Shown: positions 32,810 to 44,600 of the stretch, piece after piece
Layout of the letters: each line of letters begins with the position of its first letter
Numbering within the stretch: position 1 is the stretch's first letter
Assembly (NCBI RefSeq): GCF_009618275.1
Contig: NZ_WIAD01000008.1
Span: forward strand, 1 to 64,000
Length of the DNA stretch: 64,000 nucleotides
Direction of reading: 5' to 3'
DNA from: Roseimaritima sediminicola
Lineage (GTDB): Bacteria > Planctomycetota > Planctomycetia > Pirellulales > Pirellulaceae
Translations under genes and position numbers: made by a program
Notes under the pieces: generated by a model
Databases searched by the model: none
What the model was told of the DNA's origin: nothing
The model's input: the letters and a program-made list of their open reading frames with translations, nothing else

Positions 32810-33673
32810 ATGCAGGTCTTCAAGGAAAAGGAAGCGGCCCGGCGCTGGATGTTCCAGCAACGCTGCGCCGTCGACGCGATTGGTTTGGTGCCCACCATGG
32901 GGGCGCTCCATGAAGGCCACCTGAGTTTGGTTCGGCGGTCGGTGCGGCGATGCCAAGCCACGGCGGCTTCGATCTTTGTGAATCCGACGCAGTTTGCGCC
33001 CGATGAGGATCTGGCTCGCTATCCCCGCACGCTGGAATCCGATCTTGAGATGCTGGCGGGATGCGGCGTGGACGCGGTGTTTGTTCCCGACACCGAAGAG
33101 ATGTACTCGAGCGGCTTTTCCACGTATGTCCAGCCGCCGAAAGTTGCTTTGCGACTGGAAGGCAAACATCGTCCCGACCATTTTCGCGGGGTCACGACCG
33201 TGGTAGCGAAATTGTTCCACGTGTTGCCGTGCACCCACGCTTTCTTCGGCCACAAAGACTATCAACAAGCGTGTGTGCTCGAGCACATGAACCGCGAACT
33301 GGACTTTGGTGTCGATATCGAAGTGTGCCCCACCGTGCGAGACGCGGATGGGCTGGCGCTCAGCTCACGCAACCGCTACCTGTCCGGTGACCAGCGAAGC
33401 CGCGCGCTCAGTTTGATCCGCGCGCTGCGGCAGGCGGCTGAGCGCTACCAAAACGGCGAACGCTCTACGGCCGCCTTGGAACGCGGCATGCGAGCCGTCT
33501 TGCAGGCCGGCGGCATCAACCGAATCGACTATGCCACGGTAGTCGATGCCGATAACCTGACCTCTCACTCCACCGTGCCCGAGCAGCCCATCGCGCTGAT
33601 CGCCGCGCACCTGGGCGGCACGCGATTGATCGACAACCTGCGATTGGACACCGACTCGCTGGCCACCGCATGA
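32810..33673 (+). CDS. panC: Pantoate--beta-alanine ligase
   Basis: 287 residues. ATP-dependent condensation of pantoate and beta-alanine to pantothenate. Adenylate-forming HIGH-superfamily motifs: VPTMGALHEGHLSLVRR, ASIFVNPTQFAPDEDLARYP, HRPDHFRGVTTVVAKLF, HAFFGHKDYQQACVL (the usual E before KD is H) and ADGLALSSRNRYLS. The stop codon lies in the first unit of a 15-bp tandem repeat. Confidence 0.95.
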   Translation: MQVFKEKEAARRWMFQQRCAVDAIGLVPTMGALHEGHLSLVRRSVRRCQATAASIFVNPTQFAPDEDLARYPRTLESDLEMLAGCGVDAVFVPDTEEMYSSGFSTYVQPPKVALRLEGKHRPDHFRGVTTVVAKLFHVLPCTHAFFGHKDYQQACVLEHMNRELDFGVDIEVCPTVRDADGLALSSRNRYLSGDQRSRALSLIRALRQAAERYQNGERSTAALERGMRAVLQAGGINRIDYATVVDADNLTSHSTVPEQPIALIAAHLGGTRLIDNLRLDTDSLATA

Positions 33674-33723
33674 ACCGGCACCGCATGAACCGGCACCGCA
33701 TGAACCGGCACCGCATGATGCGG
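33665..33723 (+). repeat. 15-bp tandem repeat over the panC stop codon
   Basis: Three full units ACCGCATGAACCGGC and a partial fourth. The first contains the panC TGA. Confidence 0.9.
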
Positions 33724-33737
33724 ACCGCCGCGTGATG

Positions 33738-33917
33738 CTACAGGACGACGATCAGGGCGTGGATGATTCCCACGATCCACAGTCCAACGATCGTCAGCAC
33801 CAGGTTCAACCAGAACTGCGTGCTCAGCCCCGAGTGCATGAAGACGGCCAGGGGCGGAAGCAGAATCGCGAGAATGACTTTCAGAAGCGTGTTATGCGAA
33901 GCGACTTGAGTGCTCAT
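33738..33917 (-). CDS. YqaE/Pmp3 family small membrane protein
   Basis: 59 residues, two membrane helices: LLKVILAILLPPLAVFM and WLNLVLTIVGLWIVGIIHAL, with a short loop between them, the classic UPF0057/Pmp3 pattern (PPLAVF). The family protects membranes under salt and cold stress. ATG 33917 with AAGGA 8 nt upstream. Confidence 0.9.
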   Translation of the reverse strand: MSTQVASHNTLLKVILAILLPPLAVFMHSGLSTQFWLNLVLTIVGLWIVGIIHALIVVL

Positions 33918-34028
33918 TAGAGTTGTCCTTGAAGGGAGTTGTTAAACAAAAAAGCGGATGGCGGTTCGGCAGTCGCTCGGGCGGACTCTCAGCGAGGCCG
34001 TTTCGGCGACGACCGGCCGAAGCAAAGT

Positions 34029-34367
34029 TCAGCTGCGGAATTTGCGATAGGCCGACGAGGCGCTGCGTCGCGAAGCGATGCGAGCCGCACCGACGATGGC
34101 ACCCGATAGGGCGCCCCACAGCAGGGCGTCCTGCCAGTCAACCTCGTGCGAGGCGGGGTTTTTCGGCGGATCCTGCTGAAAGGCCGCTCGCCAGCTGTTC
34201 TGCAGCAATTGACGAGCCAGAAAGCCAGCCCCGATCGCCGCGGCGAAGGCGAGCATGTTTTCCATTTGACCAACGCCCTCGTTCTTGCCGTCGGGTTGGT
34301 CGCCCATTGTCATTCCGCGGACACGAGACTGGACGTCTTCGTAGCCGTTTCTCAGTTCGTCAAGCAT
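34029..34367 (-). CDS. DUF4235-like membrane protein
   Basis: 112 residues from ATG 34367 (frame open to 34424 upstream). Contains NMLAFAAAIGAGFLARQLLQ and WQDALLWGALSGAIVGAARI hydrophobic helices around a WRAAFQQDPPKNP motif, typical of DUF4235. It reads in the same direction as the YqaE peptide 111 nt further on; a joint envelope stress role is inference. Confidence 0.7.
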   Translation of the reverse strand: MLDELRNGYEDVQSRVRGMTMGDQPDGKNEGVGQMENMLAFAAAIGAGFLARQLLQNSWRAAFQQDPPKNPASHEVDWQDALLWGALSGAIVGAARIASRRSASSAYRKFRS

Positions 34368-34655
34368 CGTTCGGTTTCTCTCGAAGTTGTGAAGGGGGGC
34401 GGCGCGAGCCCTTACGCAAGGCATGGGCTCGGTCGTGTAGAGAACCAGGAAGATGCATATTGCGTGCCAATCGCTTCGGCTCTCGCAGGCCGTCGAGGGC
34501 GTCGTTCCCCTTTTCCAGTCGCTAGACTAGGACGTTGGCCGGTTTGCCGACCCGTAGCGTCTTGCTCGATCCGGCGCCGCACCGGCGATCGGGCCACGCG
34601 AGAATCCGTCGAGTCCAATACTGAAGATCCAATACTGCAAACGGAATCCATCCCT

Positions 34656-35705
34656 GTGTCTGCTCAAGAAACACATCAAGGCGCGGTCGAAACGCTGACC
34701 TGCCTGGAACCCTTCGAGCCGCATCGCTGGTGGCGGGGTGGTTGGATGCAGACCTTGTCGATCAAAGCCCTTCGCGTCGACCTGGATTTGGACACGTGGC
34801 CGGGCCACGAAATCATTCGCATTGAAGACGACCGCACGCCCCCGGATGTGTTGCTCGGCCACTACCTGCCGCCCAAGTCCGCGACGAGTACCAAACCGCT
34901 GGTGATTGTGTTTCACGGCATGGGTGGGACGGCGACCAGCGGTTATATGAAATCCATCGGCCTGCGGTTGCTCGAGCACGAGTATCCGGTCGTGTTGTGG
35001 AACCACCGCGGGGCGGGCACCTCGCGCAGTGAATGTTCGCACTTTCATCACCCCGGCTTTACCGATGACATCCGGCGATTGGTCAAACACCTGCGCGAAG
35101 ACTACTCGCACTGGATCGAGGGAGGCATCGCCATGGTGGCGTTCTCGCTGGGGGCCAATCCGATGCTGCGGTACTTGGCCGAGGAAGGGGAAGACTGTCC
35201 GGTGCAGGCCGCCGTCAGTGTCTCGGCGCCGCTGGACATGGAGGTCACTTCGCGAAACCTGCGGTCGGGTTGGAACCGCGTGTTCGATCAATACCTGCTG
35301 CGTAAGCAACGCGCCGAAGTGCTGCGTCCCAATGTCAAATTGAGCGACGAGCAGCTCGAGGCGGCGAAGAACGCGTCGAGTGTCTGGGAGTTGGACGATC
35401 AATTTACCGCAAAGCTCTTTGACTTCGACGGTGCCGAAGAATACTACCGGGCCAACAGTGCGATCCACGTCCTGGACGATATTCGAACCCGCACTTTGTT
35501 GATTCACGCCGAGGACGATCCGGTGGTCGACGACGATGTGTTTCACCAACGGCAGTGGACCGATGAAGGACCGCTGTTCGCCGCCTTGGCCTCCTCGGGT
35601 GGGCACACGGGGTTTTTAGATCAAAACGGAAAACGTTGGCACGAAGCGTGTACGGTGCGATTCTTCGATGATTGTTTGAAACGCCGTAGCGAGGCTTCCG
35701 AGTGA
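34656..35705 (+). CDS. YheT-like alpha/beta hydrolase
   Basis: 349 residues from a GTG at 34656; the start is uncertain (the frame is open back to 34146 but the added sequence is not protein-like). Characteristic YheT opening PFEPHRWWRGGWMQTLS, then VIVFHGMGGTATSGYMKSIG, LWNHRGAGTSRSE, nucleophile VAFSLGANPMLRYL, acid LLIHAEDDPVVDDD and His in SSGGHTGFLDQ. Family hydrolyses esters of unknown identity. Confidence 0.85.
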   Translation: MSAQETHQGAVETLTCLEPFEPHRWWRGGWMQTLSIKALRVDLDLDTWPGHEIIRIEDDRTPPDVLLGHYLPPKSATSTKPLVIVFHGMGGTATSGYMKSIGLRLLEHEYPVVLWNHRGAGTSRSECSHFHHPGFTDDIRRLVKHLREDYSHWIEGGIAMVAFSLGANPMLRYLAEEGEDCPVQAAVSVSAPLDMEVTSRNLRSGWNRVFDQYLLRKQRAEVLRPNVKLSDEQLEAAKNASSVWELDDQFTAKLFDFDGAEEYYRANSAIHVLDDIRTRTLLIHAEDDPVVDDDVFHQRQWTDEGPLFAALASSGGHTGFLDQNGKRWHEACTVRFFDDCLKRRSEASE

Positions 35706-35707
35706 TC

Positions 35708-35732
35708 TAAGCACGTCGGAATGAATCTTTCG
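35708..35732 (-). repeat. Partial copy of the 66-nt repeat (tail only)
   Basis: TAAGCACGTCGGAATGAATC then TTTCG, matching the tail end of 39623-39688 with one change; the hairpin part is absent. Lies 3 nt past the hydrolase stop. Confidence 0.75.
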
Positions 35733-35804
35733 AGGAATGCCGGCGTCGACACCCGGACACGCAGCGGAAAGGTTGGGCCGCGAGGCCCGGGGATGGTCCG
35801 TAGT

Positions 35805-36494
35805 TTATTTGCTGGCCGCACTCGACTGACGGTAGTAGCGGCACCACGTGTTGGCCGGACAGGCTTCACATCGCGGCGCTCGAGCGGTGCAGTAGGTTTT
35901 GCCAAATTGAATCAGCCAGAAGTGAGCTTGCGGCAGGGCCCAGCCCGGGGTGCGAGCCAACAGCGTGTCAGCCGTCTTGTCGGCCGTGGTGCCGGGCGCC
36001 AAACCGGTCCGGTTGCAGACCCGATACACATGCGTGTCGACGGCGATGGTGTCGATGCCGAAAGCAAACTGCAGCACGATGTCGGCGCACTTGCGGCCGA
36101 TACCCGGTAACTGCATCAGGGCTTCACGCGTATTGGGAACGCGGCCCTCGTGGCGTTGGATCAGGGCGTTGCAGAAGGCCAGAATGTTCTGAGCCTTGCG
36201 GTTGTATAAGCCGCAGGGACGGATCGCGCCGGCAATGCTTTCGACCGGTAGCCGAGCCATGCTTTGCGGCGTCCGCGCAAGGCGAAACAGGGCTCGCGTC
36301 GCAGCGGCCGTGTTGCGGTCGAGCGACTGAGCCGAACACATGCAAGAGATGCACGTGCGAAACGGATTGGGTTGGTCCTTGGGCCCCTTTGCCGTGGCGG
36401 TGCGGCCGGGCATCGCCTCGGAAAGCGTGCGGTAAAACGCTTCCACCTCCCGGTCATTCATCGGCCACTGCGCCTCTGGGTTTGGATCTCGCAT
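35805..36494 (-). CDS. nth: Endonuclease III-like DNA glycosylase/AP lyase
   Basis: 229 residues from ATG 36494; ATG 36461 (MNDREVEAFY) is equally possible and neither has a strong binding site. HhH-GPD fold: FRTCISCMCSAQSLDRNTAA, GLYNRKAQNILAFC, helix-hairpin-helix LPGIGRKCADIVLQFAFG with catalytic Lys (K in GRK), catalytic Asp in IAVDTHVYRVCNR and the 4Fe-4S loop C-x6-C-x2-C-x5-C (CTARAPRCEACPANTWC). Repairs oxidised pyrimidines. Follows the katE gene across an array of nine repeats. Confidence 0.9.
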   Translation of the reverse strand: MRDPNPEAQWPMNDREVEAFYRTLSEAMPGRTATAKGPKDQPNPFRTCISCMCSAQSLDRNTAAATRALFRLARTPQSMARLPVESIAGAIRPCGLYNRKAQNILAFCNALIQRHEGRVPNTREALMQLPGIGRKCADIVLQFAFGIDTIAVDTHVYRVCNRTGLAPGTTADKTADTLLARTPGWALPQAHFWLIQFGKTYCTARAPRCEACPANTWCRYYRQSSAASK

Positions 36495-36520
36495 ACCAGC
36501 CGCATTCAGAAAAAAGATGT

Positions 36521-36800
36521 GGTACAGGCTGGAAGCCTGTGCCACGGGAAGACCACAGGCTGGAAGCCTATGCCACGGGGACAACCACAGGCTGGAAGCC
36601 TATGCCACTGGGACAACCACAGGCTGGAAGCCTATGCCACTGGGAGACCACAGGCTGGAAGCCTATGCCACTGGGAGACCACAGGCTGGAAGCCTATGCC
36701 ACTGGGAGACCACAGGCTGGAAGCCTATGCCACTGGGAGACCACAGGCTGGAAGCCTATGCCACTGGGACAACCACAGGCTGGAAGCCTATGCCACGGGG
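36521..36800 (-). repeat. Array of nine CATAGGC-type repeats between katE and nth
   Basis: Nine units, most 30-32 bp, with linker GGGAGACCA or GGGACAACCA. Sense to katE on the minus strand. The outermost unit towards nth carries one stem change (CACAGGCTTCCAGCCTGT). A translated ORF through it (GWKPMPL...) is an artefact. Confidence 0.95.
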
Positions 36801-36809
36801 GGCGCGGGC

Positions 36810-38906
36810 TCAGACCATCGCGGGGCGCACTTTGGATTCGCGTTCCCAGATGCGATACTTTTTCGCCTCCGCGACGAACCCGTCGAACTCACCGCCGCCG
36901 ATGTCGACCACGCCCGTCTCGCCTTCGGTCGCCACGCCAGCGCCTTGGAAAACCTGCTTGGCCGCCTGGTTGTAACCGATCACCTTCAGGTGGGAGTAGG
37001 CATTGCGAATCCAGTCGACCGCCGCAGCCTGTTGGGCAAGCTGGTCGGCGTTGTCCTCGGCCGGAGCCACCACCACACAGTCGAACAGGATCGAGGGAGC
37101 CCCGTCCAGGAAGTGGTCGGGGATGACTTCCTTGCCACCGGCGGTTTGTATCGGGCCGGCTTTGGGCGCGACGATCTCCAACATGGCTCCCTCCTCTTCG
37201 GCGGTCTTCCGCAGCATTGCCAACAGGCCGGCGTCGACGCCATCGGTCGTCAACAGCCCAATCTTCTTGCCCTTCAGCGTCTGCGGAGCTTTGGCGTACT
37301 GCGAGAGCGCTTCGGAAGGCTTGGGATCGCGTGGCGTCACCACCGGTTCGATCTTATCCTCCTGGCCCTGCATGCCCAGTTGCTTGGCGACGCGATCAGC
37401 CAGTTCCGTATCGATGTTGTAGAGATGCCCGAGCATCCGCGTGCGAATCTCCATGATGTCGCATTTGCCCAGTTCAAACGCGAACCCACCGGCCATGTGT
37501 CGTTGCTCCGGTTCGGTCAGCGAACGATAGAACAAGCGGGCTTGCGAGTAATAATCGGCAAAGCTCTCGGGGCGGATCCGCAGTTTGGCGCCGGACTCTT
37601 CGGCCGGGTGCGTCTCGAAGCCGCTCTTGGGACACTGTCGAGGGCTGCCTTCGTCGATCCCGTTGGGATTGTTGGCGACGCGGCCGGTCGGAATCTGCAT
37701 CTGCATGTGGCCATCGCGTTGGAAATTGGCGAAGGGACATTTGGGCTGATTGACCGGGATCTGGTGAAAGTTCGGACTGCCCAATCGCGACAGCTGGGTG
37801 TCCAAATAGGAGAACAGGCGGCCCTGCAGCAGCGGATCATTGCTGAAATCGATACCGGGAACCACGTGCGAGGGACAGAACGCGACCTGTTCGGTTTCGG
37901 CAAAGAAGTTATCGACGTTGCGGTTCAACACCATCTTGCCCAGCGGAGTCAGCGGCACGAGTTCCTCTGGGATGACCTTGGTCGCATCGAGGACGTCGAA
38001 GTCAAACTCTGCGGCTTGTTTTTCGCTGAACGCCTGCACGCACAGCTCCCATTCGGGATAGTCCCCCGATTCGATCGCCGTCCACAGATCCCGCCGATGG
38101 AAGTCCGGATCCGCACCGCCGATCTTCACCGCTTCGTCCCAGACCAGGGAGAACGTTCCCAGTTTGGGACGCCAGTGAAATTTCACGAACGTCGATTCAC
38201 CTTGCTCGTTGATCATTCGAAAGGTGTGCACCCCAAACCCTTCCATCATCCGGAACGATCGCGGAATGGCGCGGTCGGACATGATCCAGGTCAGCATGTG
38301 CATGCTTTCTGGGTTCAGGGAAACGAAGTCCCAAAAGGTGTTGTGCGCGGACTGCGCCTGAGGGAAATCGCGATCGGGTTCGGGTTTGACGCTGTGAACC
38401 AGGTCGGGAAACTTCATCCCGTCCTGAATAAAGAAGACGGGGATGTTGTTTCCGACCAGGTCGTAGTTGCCGGCGCTGGTGTAGAACTTCACCGCGAAAC
38501 CGCGTACGTCCCGCGCGGTATCAAACGAACCGGCCCGGCCGGCCACCGTCGAAAACCGGCAAAACACGGGCGTCTTGATCGAAGGATCCTGCAGGAACGC
38601 TGCCTTGGTGAGTTTTGCGTGCGATTCGTAGGCCTGGAAGAAACCGTGCGCGGCATAGCCACGGGCGTGGACGACGCGTTCGGGGATCCGTTCGTGGTCG
38701 AAGTGCGTCATCTTTTCGCGATAGACGAAATCTTCCAACAACTGCGGACCGCGGGGCCCGACCGTCAGGGTGTTGTTGTCATCGGCGATCGTCAGACCTT
38801 GGTTGGTGGTCATCGGTTGATCGCCCTCTTGGGCCACCTGATGCACTTCGCCACCATTGCCCAGTTCTGCATTCGGGTCCACGGGATGCTTTTTTGCCAC
38901 GATCAC
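36810..38906 (-). CDS. katE: Large-subunit monofunctional catalase (HPII type)
   Basis: 698 residues; decomposes H2O2. Start is GTG 38906 (GTG 38900 has AGGT 7 nt upstream and is an alternative). Catalase core: active-site His in [50 protein letters not shown], and the heme-proximal Tyr in [14 protein letters not shown]. Residues about 560-698 form the DJ-1/GATase-like C-terminal domain ([20 protein letters not shown]). Located at the 3' flank of the DNA repair island. Confidence 0.95.
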   Translation of the reverse strand: MIVAKKHPVDPNAELGNGGEVHQVAQEGDQPMTTNQGLTIADDNNTLTVGPRGPQLLEDFVYREKMTHFDHERIPERVVHARGYAAHGFFQAYESHAKLTKAAFLQDPSIKTPVFCRFSTVAGRAGSFDTARDVRGFAVKFYTSAGNYDLVGNNIPVFFIQDGMKFPDLVHSVKPEPDRDFPQAQSAHNTFWDFVSLNPESMHMLTWIMSDRAIPRSFRMMEGFGVHTFRMINEQGESTFVKFHWRPKLGTFSLVWDEAVKIGGADPDFHRRDLWTAIESGDYPEWELCVQAFSEKQAAEFDFDVLDATKVIPEELVPLTPLGKMVLNRNVDNFFAETEQVAFCPSHVVPGIDFSNDPLLQGRLFSYLDTQLSRLGSPNFHQIPVNQPKCPFANFQRDGHMQMQIPTGRVANNPNGIDEGSPRQCPKSGFETHPAEESGAKLRIRPESFADYYSQARLFYRSLTEPEQRHMAGGFAFELGKCDIMEIRTRMLGHLYNIDTELADRVAKQLGMQGQEDKIEPVVTPRDPKPSEALSQYAKAPQTLKGKKIGLLTTDGVDAGLLAMLRKTAEEEGAMLEIVAPKAGPIQTAGGKEVIPDHFLDGAPSILFDCVVVAPAEDNADQLAQQAAAVDWIRNAYSHLKVIGYNQAAKQVFQGAGVATEGETGVVDIGGGEFDGFVAEAKKYRIWERESKVRPAMV

Positions 38907-39029
38907 TACCTGAAGGTAAGAAGGAAAGAAAATGCATCGGGATGCAACCGACGCATCGAAAGAAAAAAATGGGTGAGCGACCAGCCAGGAGTCCGTTGCG
39001 ACGTGCTTGACGCGCGCGCTTGGCGCGGT

Positions 39030-39494
39030 TCAACGCCGGCTTCCTTGGCGAAGCAGCTGCTCGCAACGTGCTTGCGCGACCCCGCGATGGACAACGATAT
39101 CGGCGGCGCTTTGACGAAACACTTCCTCACAGGGGACGCCGCCCGTTTTGAACCCCAGTGATTCGATGAACTGGTTATCGGCGCCGTAGACCACCGCACC
39201 GACGCCAGAGAGGACTGCCACCGAAGCGCACATCAAACACGGTTCGCCCGTGCTGACCAGCCAGTGATCTCGCAGCTTCGCCACCTCCAGCGCCTGACAA
39301 GCCGCCCGGATCGCCATGACTTCCGCGTGCGCGGTGGGATCGTTGCGAGCGGCCACTACGTTGTGTTCGGCGGCAACCAAGTGACCGTCTGGACTGACGA
39401 TGGCGGCCCCGAAGGGACTCTGCTGGTGCGCGATGGCTCGTTCGCATTGATCGATGGCGATCGCCATCCAGCGTTCGTAGTTGCCTGCGTGCAT
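39030..39494 (-). CDS. Nucleoside/base deaminase (CDA fold)
   Basis: 154 residues from ATG 39494. Zinc deaminase motifs: QQSPFGAAIVSPDGHLVAAE, NDPTAHAEVMAIRAACQ (HAE) and STGEPCLMCASV (PCxxC). Closest to guanine deaminase/TadA-like proteins; tRNA adenosine deaminases are usually similar in length, so the substrate is uncertain. Gap of 120 nt to katE. Confidence 0.85.
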   Translation of the reverse strand: MHAGNYERWMAIAIDQCERAIAHQQSPFGAAIVSPDGHLVAAEHNVVAARNDPTAHAEVMAIRAACQALEVAKLRDHWLVSTGEPCLMCASVAVLSGVGAVVYGADNQFIESLGFKTGGVPCEEVFRQSAADIVVHRGVAQARCEQLLRQGSRR

Positions 39495-39622
39495 GGGGTA
39501 CCGGTCCGTTGCGGTCGTTCGGGTCAGGACCAGCCCCGACGGGCGGATCCACAGCACCCGAAACTTAGCAAACATCGTACCGCGTACAGCAAAACAGCGG
39601 TTTTAGCGTTCGTCGCGGAAGC

Positions 39623-39688
39623 TAAGCACGTCGGCATGAATCTTTCGGTGAAACCCCGCGACAACACCCTCCCGCGCAGCGGGAGGGT
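39623..39688 (-). repeat. 66-nt hairpin repeat, copy 2
   Basis: Reverse complement of 27-92 with one mismatch. Palindrome ACCCTCCCGC/GCGGGAGGGT at the high-coordinate end. It lies in the gap between pdeM (stop at 39719) and the deaminase, 30 nt past the pdeM stop. Confidence 0.85.
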
Positions 39689-39718
39689 AAAGCCGAATCA
39701 AATGTTGCGACGTGCTTA

Positions 39719-40387
39719 CTACCAACGCCGCGGGATCAGTTGTTGGTCGGCGATTGCCCAGGTCTGGTCGCCGCTGGTCGGTTGGACCACATGGGTGCCG
39801 GTAAATCGACCAATCGCTGGCAGCACGAGGCAACCGCCCGAGAGCCAGAAACAGGGCAAGCGTTCCGGTTTCGCGCCGGGCACCGCGTAAGAAACCGCCG
39901 GATGAAGGTGGCCGCACAGCAGTGCATCCACGTCCGGGTCGACCGCCGCCGGTTCGTGGCCCCACACACAGCGCCGGTGCCCAGCGCCGGGATCGGTAAT
40001 CTCGACGCCCCAAGCCTCGGGCAAACTGGTCAAGCGCGCATCGTGATTACCGCGGACCAAGGTACACTTCACGCGAACGGTGTGCGTAAAAAACTGTTCC
40101 AGTTCGTCCCGCACGTCGGCCGCCAGCGACGAGGGCGCGTGGAACATGTCGCCCAAGATCACCAGCTGATCCGCGTTCGTGGCCTGTAACATCCGTTCGA
40201 TGCGAGATAACGTCCCCCGCGTACTGCCGGTCGGCACCGGAATGCCGTGACGACGAAACGTGGCCTCTTTGCCGAAATGAGGATCCGCGACGCACAGGAT
40301 CCGGTCTTTCGGAAGAAAGACGCCGCGTCCGGGCAGCAGCACCAGCCGCGTTGTACCCACCGTGATTTCCGTTTCTGTGGTTTGCAT
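39719..40387 (-). CDS. pdeM: Ligase-associated metallophosphoesterase PdeM
   Basis: 222 residues from ATG 40387. Calcineurin-fold motifs: CVADPHFGKEATFRRHG (D-x-H), VILGDMFHA, LVRGNHDARL, VWGHEP and LLCGHLHPAV. This is the phosphoesterase of the ligase-associated (LAMBDA) DNA damage response group; here it follows lhr by 119 nt across two CATAGGC repeats. Likely DNA end processing nuclease or phosphatase. Confidence 0.87.
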   Translation of the reverse strand: MQTTETEITVGTTRLVLLPGRGVFLPKDRILCVADPHFGKEATFRRHGIPVPTGSTRGTLSRIERMLQATNADQLVILGDMFHAPSSLAADVRDELEQFFTHTVRVKCTLVRGNHDARLTSLPEAWGVEITDPGAGHRRCVWGHEPAAVDPDVDALLCGHLHPAVSYAVPGAKPERLPCFWLSGGCLVLPAIGRFTGTHVVQPTSGDQTWAIADQQLIPRRW

Positions 40388-40417
40388 GTTCGGTTGTAGA
40401 ACGTGGGGAGGGGTGCT

Positions 40418-40509
40418 TTCACAGGCTGGAAGCCTATGCCACTGGTCGTAGCATGGCCCCTGGCCCCTGGGTGGTGCTTTCACAGGCTGGAAGCCTATGC
40501 CACTGGCTA
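40418..40509 (-). repeat. Two CATAGGC-type repeats plus a truncated copy at the lhr stop codon
   Basis: Full copies at about 40420-40441 and 40480-40501; a GTGGCATAG fragment at 40507-40515 supplies the lhr stop. Confidence 0.9.
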
Positions 40510-42998
40510 TGCCACTGCATCGGCGGCGGTTTCTAATTGGGTTTGCATCCGCTGGATCCGTTCGGCCAACGTCTCGCTGCTGACCCGCTCGCGCAGCTTG
40601 TCGACCAACAGCGGAAAGGCCAGCGGCGTCAGTTTGGGCGGGTCGACGATGCGAACATCGCAGTCTTCCAGGCGGTCCAGGGCCGCGAGCATCCGGCCGG
40701 CTTCGAGCTGCGTATCGAGGACCTCGCGGCGAGCCTGCTCGAGCAACAAGTTCTCCGCGTCGTACTCGCGGAACACATCGAAGAACAAGTTGCTGCTGGC
40801 TTGCAGATGGCTGAGACTTTTCGGCCTGCCGGGATAGCCGGGGTGAATTAATCCGGCCACGCGGGCGATCTGCCGGAACTGGCGTTTCGCCATCTCGGTC
40901 GCATTCAGACTCTCCAGAATATCCCCCACCAAACGCTCGCTGCTGAAGAGCCCTTCTTCGATTCGCCGCTCCAAGTCCACCGGATGTGGGCTCTGCAAAA
41001 CCAGGCCGTAATCGTTGCAGGCCATCGTGAAGGTCGTCTTCAGTTTGCGAGTCATTCGGTAGGCCAGCAGAGCCGCCAGGCCCTCATGAACCAGACGTCC
41101 TTCGAACGGAAACACAAACAACTGGTATCCATCACGGGTCTTGATGCGTTCGATCAGTAACTGCCGTTCGTTCGGAATCAGGCTCCAGCGACGCTGCAGT
41201 TCAAACAAACGCCGCAGCGATTTCATTTCGCGGCCGACCAGCCGTCCCTGCGAAGCTTCCTGCAATTTGGATCGCACCGCTGCGCTCAATTCCGTGGACA
41301 GCGGCATCCGGCTGCCAGCCCAACGTGGAATACTGTCGGGTTGGCCCGTCGCCCGACGAACGTAGGCGATGTTGTCGCGAACGCGGACCAGCGAAACCAA
41401 GCGGCCGGCGAACAGAAACCGATCACCCGCCTTGAGCTTCGATAGGTAGTGCTCCTCGGCCGTGCCCAGCGTCTTGCCGCTCTGGTATTTCACCTTCATC
41501 GCCGCGTCGGAGACGATCGTGCCGATGTTCATGCGATGCAGCATCGCGGTACGACGCTCGGTCACGCGGTATCGCCCGTCTTCGACCTTCACGCGGTGGA
41601 AGTCCGGGTACGCGTTCAGCGACTTGCCGCCGCGAACGATAAAATCCAGCACCCACTGCCATTCTTGGTCGCTGAGCGATTGGTAGGCGCGGCAGGTGCG
41701 GACCTCTTCGAGCAATTGCTGGGGATCGAAGCCACCGCCCAGGGCGATCGTCACGGCGTGCTGGGCCAGAACATCCAGCGGCTTGCTGAGCAGCGGCCGA
41801 GCCTCCAGGCGACCCTGCCGAATCGACTCCTGAGCCGCCGCCAACTCGACCAACTCCAGCGCATTGGTGGGAATAAAAGCCAACTGGCTGGCCGCGTCGG
41901 GTTGGTGTCCGCTGCGTCCGGCCCGCTGCAACAACCGAGCGGCACCTTTGGGGCTGCCGATCTGAAACACTTTGTCGACGGCCGTAAAATCCACACCCAG
42001 ATCGAGACTGCTGGTGCACACGACCGCGCGCAGGTCGCCACTGCGCAAACCGTTCTCGACCCAGCGGCGGACACTCGTGTCCAGCGATCCATGATGCAGC
42101 GCGATGCGGCCCGCCCAGTCCGGGCGTTGCTTCAGCAGGTGTTGATACCAGATTTCTGTTTGCGAACGCGTATTGGCGAACACCAAAGCGCTCTTCACTT
42201 CGGCCAGGGCTTCGGCCACCTGAGGAACCATCCGCGTGCCGATATGTCCGGACCAGGGAAAGCGTTCGATCTTGGCGGGGATGATCGATTCGATCCGGAG
42301 CCGTTTCTTGCGGTAACCTTCGACCAGCCGAACCGGGCCGGCGAAATCCGGCCCGACCAACGATTCCTGAGCGTCCTGGAGGTTGCCCAGGGTGGCCGAG
42401 ACGCCCCAGATCCGCAGCGCCGGATTCAGCCGACGCAGCCGTGCGAGCGCCAGTTCCGTCTGAATCCCGCGTTTGGTACCCAGCAACTCGTGCCACTCGT
42501 CGACGATCACCGCCTCGAGATTTGCCAATTGATCCAGCAGTTTCTCGTGAGTCAGCATCAACGACAGGCTTTCGGGCGTCGTCACCAGGGCGGTCGGCAG
42601 GCGTTTCAGCTGGCGTGCTTTGGCACTGGATTTACTGTCGCCGGTGCGCGACTCCAGCCGCCACGGCATGCCAATCGCCTCCAGCGGGGCTCGCAGTGAT
42701 GCTTCGGTATCGCTGGCCAGCGCCCGCAGCGGCGTGACCCACAACACACGGGCGGCCGGCGGTCGTTTGGGGTTCCACTTGCTGGAGTCGGGGTTCTCCC
42801 GCAACCATTTCTTCAGCGGTCCGAGCCACACGGCCAGCGTCTTACCGGTCCCGGTGGCGGAATGCACCAAACCGCTGCAGCCCTGTTCGTAGGCGTGCCA
42901 GACCGAACGTTGAAAGCGGAACGGTTTCCAGCCGACCTGTTCGAAGAAACTATCGATCCGCCGGGCGGCGGGAATTTTTGTGGCCGTCGGCTGCAGCA

Positions 42999-42999
<1 letters not shown>
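40507..42999 (-). CDS. lhr: Ligase-associated DEXH-box helicase (Lhr family)
   Basis: 830 residues from ATG 42999, which overlaps the ligase stop as TGATG; the frame to 43404 is antisense to the ligase. SF2 motifs: FRFQRSVWHAYEQG, Walker A SATGTGKT, TPLRALASDTEA, VTTPESLSLM, VIVDEWHEL (DEWH), VSATLGNL, SALVFANTRSQTEIWYQ, VVCTSSLDLGVDF and LLQRAGRSGHQ. Lhr-type C-terminal domain follows. Unwinds DNA:RNA or DNA 3'-to-5' in related proteins. The last residues AVA and the TAG are encoded by a repeat fragment. Confidence 0.93.

Positions 43000-44596
<1,597 letters not shown>

Positions 44597-44600
<4 letters not shown>

Noticed and set aside
32810-33673. Defective PanC because of the FGHKDYQQ motif
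   Set aside because: The rest of the active site is intact and this position varies, so inactivity is not supported.
36521-36800. CRISPR array (nine repeats)
   Set aside because: The linkers are nearly constant (GGGAGACCA or GGGACAACCA) and carry no varied spacer; no cas genes are present.
36389-37126. Long ORF rich in GWKPMP repeats
   Set aside because: It is a translation of the hairpin repeats plus antisense katE, so a frame artefact of the array.
36264-39161. 965-codon plus-strand ORF
   Set aside because: It lies antisense to katE, which has full catalase motifs, and gives no recognisable domain; high GC opens such frames.
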